Source: Streptomyces sp. AW19M42 | GTDB taxonomy: Bacteria > Actinomycetota > Actinomycetes > Streptomycetales > Streptomycetaceae | Direction of reading: 5' to 3' | Assembly (NCBI GenBank): GCA_000470535.1 | Contig: CBRG010000247.1 | Coordinates: 1 to 33,471, forward strand | Length of the DNA: 33,471 bases | Shown: positions 32,201-33,471 of the stretch, one piece after another | Layout of the letters: each line of letters begins with the position of its first letter | Numbering within the stretch: position 1 is the first letter of the stretch | Position numbers and translations under genes: made by a program | Notes under the pieces: generated by a model | What the model was told of the DNA's origin: nothing | Database searches by the model: none | What the model saw: only the letters and a program-made list of their open reading frames with translations

Positions 32201-32756
32201 CGACGCGATCGCGTACGTTCACTACCTGCGCGCCACCATGGCTCTGGACCGGGGCGACATCGCGGTCGCCCGACGCGAGCTCACCGCGGCGCGGGGGACG
32301 GACGACGACAACAGCCCGCCCACGCAGATGCCCGCGCTGCTGGACGGACTCTCCGCCCGCATCGCCGTGTACGAGCCGGAGCCCCACGGCGGCCCGGCCG
32401 CCGCTCTGCGCGAGCTTGCGGCGGCCTTGGTCACGGCGAGGGACGCGCAGTACGCCGAGGTCATCACCGGATACCTCGCGGACGCTCTCGCCACCGTGCT
32501 GCCGAAGCTCGGCCACCACGCGGCCGCCGTACGCGTCCTGGCCGCCGCCGACAGCTGGCGGCTCTCCGGACCCAGGACCGCGGTGGAGCAGGCGGCGGTC
32601 GACGAGGCCGGGCAGCTCGCCCGCGAGGCGCTGGGAGAGCGGAGTTACGAGGAGGAGCACGCGGCGGGCCACGCACTGACCATCGACGACGTCGTCGGCC
32701 TGCTCGCGGAGATCACCGGCCCGGTGCCAGGCGGCCCGGCGGTCAGCGGCAACTGA
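29292..32756 (+). CDS. AfsR/SARP-family transcriptional regulator (wHTH-BTAD-NB-ARC-TPR)
   Basis: An 1154-aa regulator. A SARP-type winged-helix DNA-binding domain (about 1-85) leads into the BTAD, which holds a low-complexity insertion (about 173-218, including repeated STPLP) that is unusual in the domain. The NB-ARC ATPase follows, with Walker A GPGGSGK338T, Walker B LLIID423NCEHV, ATSREPLG and GLPLAIELAAARL. The C-terminal third has TPR-like helices. AfsR-type proteins integrate signals and activate secondary metabolism or development. The GTG 29292 start has only a weak GGCGGG site. It lies 104 bp after the asparagine-synthetase-like gene on the same strand, so co-expression is possible; the gap carries GAGCGGG repeats. 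No antibiotic cluster is visible in the window. Confidence 0.9.
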   Translation: MRYLILGVTEARDEKGGVLPLGGMRLRALLASLALRPGRSVPITELVDDVWADDPPADAPAALQALVGRLRRALGRDAVASTPGGYRLAATPADVDLHVFERLARRGAAELEADAPQDAARTLRTALALWRGPALADLPDRDHGHALRPEAHRLAALEHRIEADLRCAAADGPTAPTAAPRTAPLAPAPAGTPPLSAPLRSTPLPSTPLPSTPLPAALVPELVELTAAHPYDERFRAQLIRALRAAGRQADALAAYEDARRVLAEGLGTDPGPELTALHRALLTPAPSAPGSEGAEPRGNLRPRLTSFVGREPEIRTIRDDLTRSRLVTLTGPGGSGKTRLAEESAAHGGRTADGDVWLAELAPVEDPAAVPGAVLSALGLRETALLRDSGHEGTYPRTDPLDLLADHLAHCSRSRPFLLIIDNCEHVIGAAAALAEALLTRCPRLRILATSREPLGVPGESVRPVDPLPADLAHRLFTERARAVRPGFDPEREAAHDAAAVAEICRRLDGLPLAIELAAARLRMLGPRQIADRLDDRFRLLTSGSRTVLPRQQTLRAVVDWSWDLLDEDERTALRQVSVFAGGWDLSAAEAVITMPGTSAGHNAADTADLIGALIDKSLVVATPAADGGMRYRLLETIHEYAIERCAETPDVRAEAGRAHTAYFLSFVEEAEPKLRSAEQLPWIQRLETDLDNIRAALHRTTAPAGRSGPSGSAESDAARLVLGMGWFWWLRNYRIEGLNWTARALSFGPEPADATDPRYWPWMNLRMLRFFLEAENGPSEADRDGQPDEALVRRLADAFMSSGPQAARFPGLLWPMTSFIMLGTKDMGDVHRKIDAVVDNARVHGNDWGYGVSLMFRTHMIVDMPGGMPGVDDDLVELRDLSRRVGDRWMRAQVESAAAEAAVMRGRYEEARPAYEEALLLAREVGAHAEAPFLLARLAELAYRTGDVAAAERGLDLSEAEAERYQTHDAIAYVHYLRATMALDRGDIAVARRELTAARGTDDDNSPPTQMPALLDGLSARIAVYEPEPHGGPAAALRELAAALVTARDAQYAEVITGYLADALATVLPKLGHHAAAVRVLAAADSWRLSGPRTAVEQAAVDEAGQLAREALGERSYEEEHAAGHALTIDDVVGLLAEITGPVPGGPAVSGN
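29890..29934 (+). repeat. 15-bp tandem repeat inside the SARP gene
   Basis: Three copies of CTCCACACCCCTTCC-like units encode STPLP repeats in the linker within the BTAD. The unit is a multiple of 3, so copy-number change keeps the frame. Confidence 0.6.
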
Positions 32757-33471
32757 TGCGCGATTCGGCCCAGTTCGCGAGGGCCACCCCGCCGAACGGC
32801 GAAGTCGGTTCCACGACAAGCCGGATCCGGTCCTGGCCCTCGATGCCGACGCCGACCGGCACGGCCGGATCCTCGCCGTTCATCACCGGCGACTGCCACA
32901 GCCGCGCCCCGTCACCGTTGAAGACGGAGAAGCGCACGGATCCGAGCCCCATGGTCAGGTCGTCGACGCCGACCACCGCCTCGTAACGGGTGCACCGGCG
33001 GTTGAGCTGGATGACGACCGACGAGCGGCTGTGGACGGTCACCCCGTGGGCGTACCGCGTGCCGCCGATCGACATCCCGGAACGCTGCCAGACCCAGCTG
33101 CTCTCCCCGAGCACCACCTCGGGGCCGGAACGATCCCCGAGGAGGCTGTAGCTCAACTCGTTGACCTGGTAGACCTCCGGCGCCGGTGCGGGCGGCGGCG
33201 TGGGAGTCGGGGTCGGCGTAGGAGTCGGGGTCGGCTTAGGTGCCGGCTTCGGTGTGGGCGTCGGTGTGGGTGTGGGAGTCGGCGTGGGCTCCGGCTTCGG
33301 CTTCGGCTCCGGCGGTACGGGAGCGGGCGGCGCCGGCTTCGGGGGCGGGGTGGGCTTCGGCTTCGGCAGTGCGGGCGACGGCACCGCTGGCGCCACGGCC
33401 GGCGGCCTGGCCACCGGCTTCGCCTCCGGCCGCGGCTGGTCGTCGCCGACCAGCGCCCACACCAGCCCGGC
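32743..33471 (-). CDS. NPCBM-domain protein with Pro/Thr linker (partial, start beyond window)
   Basis: At least 242 codons, entering from the right edge. The visible N-terminal end AGLVWALVG looks like the end of a membrane helix. A long Pro/Lys/Ala/Thr linker with PTPTPT runs follows (about 90 residues). The C-terminal domain (EVYQVNELSYSLLGDRSGP to ANWAESRISC) matches NPCBM/NEW2, a beta-sandwich carbohydrate-binding module; YAHGVTVHSRSSV is its typical core. It likely displays a sugar-binding domain outside the membrane. A GTG at 33462 is in frame but cuts the membrane segment, so the true start is probably outside. Its stop overlaps the SARP gene end by 14 bp, tail to tail. Confidence 0.85.
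   Translation of the reverse strand, partial: AGLVWALVGDDQPRPEAKPVARPPAVAPAVPSPALPKPKPTPPPKPAPPAPVPPEPKPKPEPTPTPTPTPTPTPKPAPKPTPTPTPTPTPTPPPAPAPEVYQVNELSYSLLGDRSGPEVVLGESSWVWQRSGMSIGGTRYAHGVTVHSRSSVVIQLNRRCTRYEAVVGVDDLTMGLGSVRFSVFNGDGARLWQSPVMNGEDPAVPVGVGIEGQDRIRLVVEPTSPFGGVALANWAESRISCR

Noticed and set aside
28596..32819. Minus-strand open frame of about 1400 codons opposite the SARP gene
   Set aside because: Shadow of a G+C-rich gene: the product is Gly/Arg/Val-rich without domains, and the opposite frame encodes clear wHTH, NB-ARC and TPR motifs.

Overview
The window is chromosomal DNA of a Streptomyces or close relative. Evidence: very high G+C with strong GC3 bias in every credible gene, many GTG starts, GGAGG-type ribosome sites, a Streptomyces-type initiator tRNA, a c-di-AMP riboswitch in front of an M23 peptidase, a TTA codon in a sporulation-associated gene and an AfsR/SARP-like regulator. 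Most genes are conserved core genes. From memory the order resembles the part of the S. coelicolor chromosome around SCO4090-SCO4118, but I could not check this. I see no insertion sequence, prophage, CRISPR array or integrative element.

Left part (1-7770). The 3' end of an unidentified gene is followed by a translationally coupled DsbA-like/CcdA pair for extracytoplasmic thiol chemistry. A perfect 14-bp hairpin then faces three minus-strand tRNA genes (Glu, Asp, Phe in transcription order). A membrane-anchored metallophosphoesterase (minus) diverges from a small HExxH metallopeptidase (plus). A proline-rich probable lipoprotein and a DEAD-box RNA helicase follow; the helicase has a clear sigma-70 type promoter, a leader of about 150 nt and an RG-rich tail.

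Middle part (7771-19701). Genes in order: a secreted FG-GAP/VCBS repeat protein, an APC-type amino acid permease, tRNA-Lys, a flavoprotein (minus), a secreted serine beta-lactamase-like hydrolase, a PLDc_N/SHOCT membrane protein (minus), a small uncertain membrane ORF (minus), initiator tRNA-fMet, a membrane SpoIIE/PP2C phosphatase, the riboswitch-controlled M23 endopeptidase and an aldo/keto reductase. Several transcription units end in perfect 13-17 bp hairpins.

Right part (19698-33471). A minus-strand block reads from right to left: an ORF1590-type sporulation-associated regulator with an in-frame TTA codon, L-2-hydroxyglutarate oxidase overlapping tRNA m7G46 methyltransferase, and a PrsW-type membrane protease whose stop codon interlocks with that of the aldo/keto reductase. 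A 1.6-kb stretch without a credible gene follows, holding G-rich tracts, a LacI-type palindrome and an AT-rich island. Then come a divergent asparagine-synthetase-like protein that has lost its catalytic landmarks, an AfsR/SARP-type regulator, and a convergent NPCBM-domain protein cut by the window edge.

The points most worth following are the TTA codon and dual-start architecture of the ORF1590 homologue, the apparent pseudo-asparagine synthetase beside a SARP regulator, and the regulatory content of the 1.6-kb gap between them.
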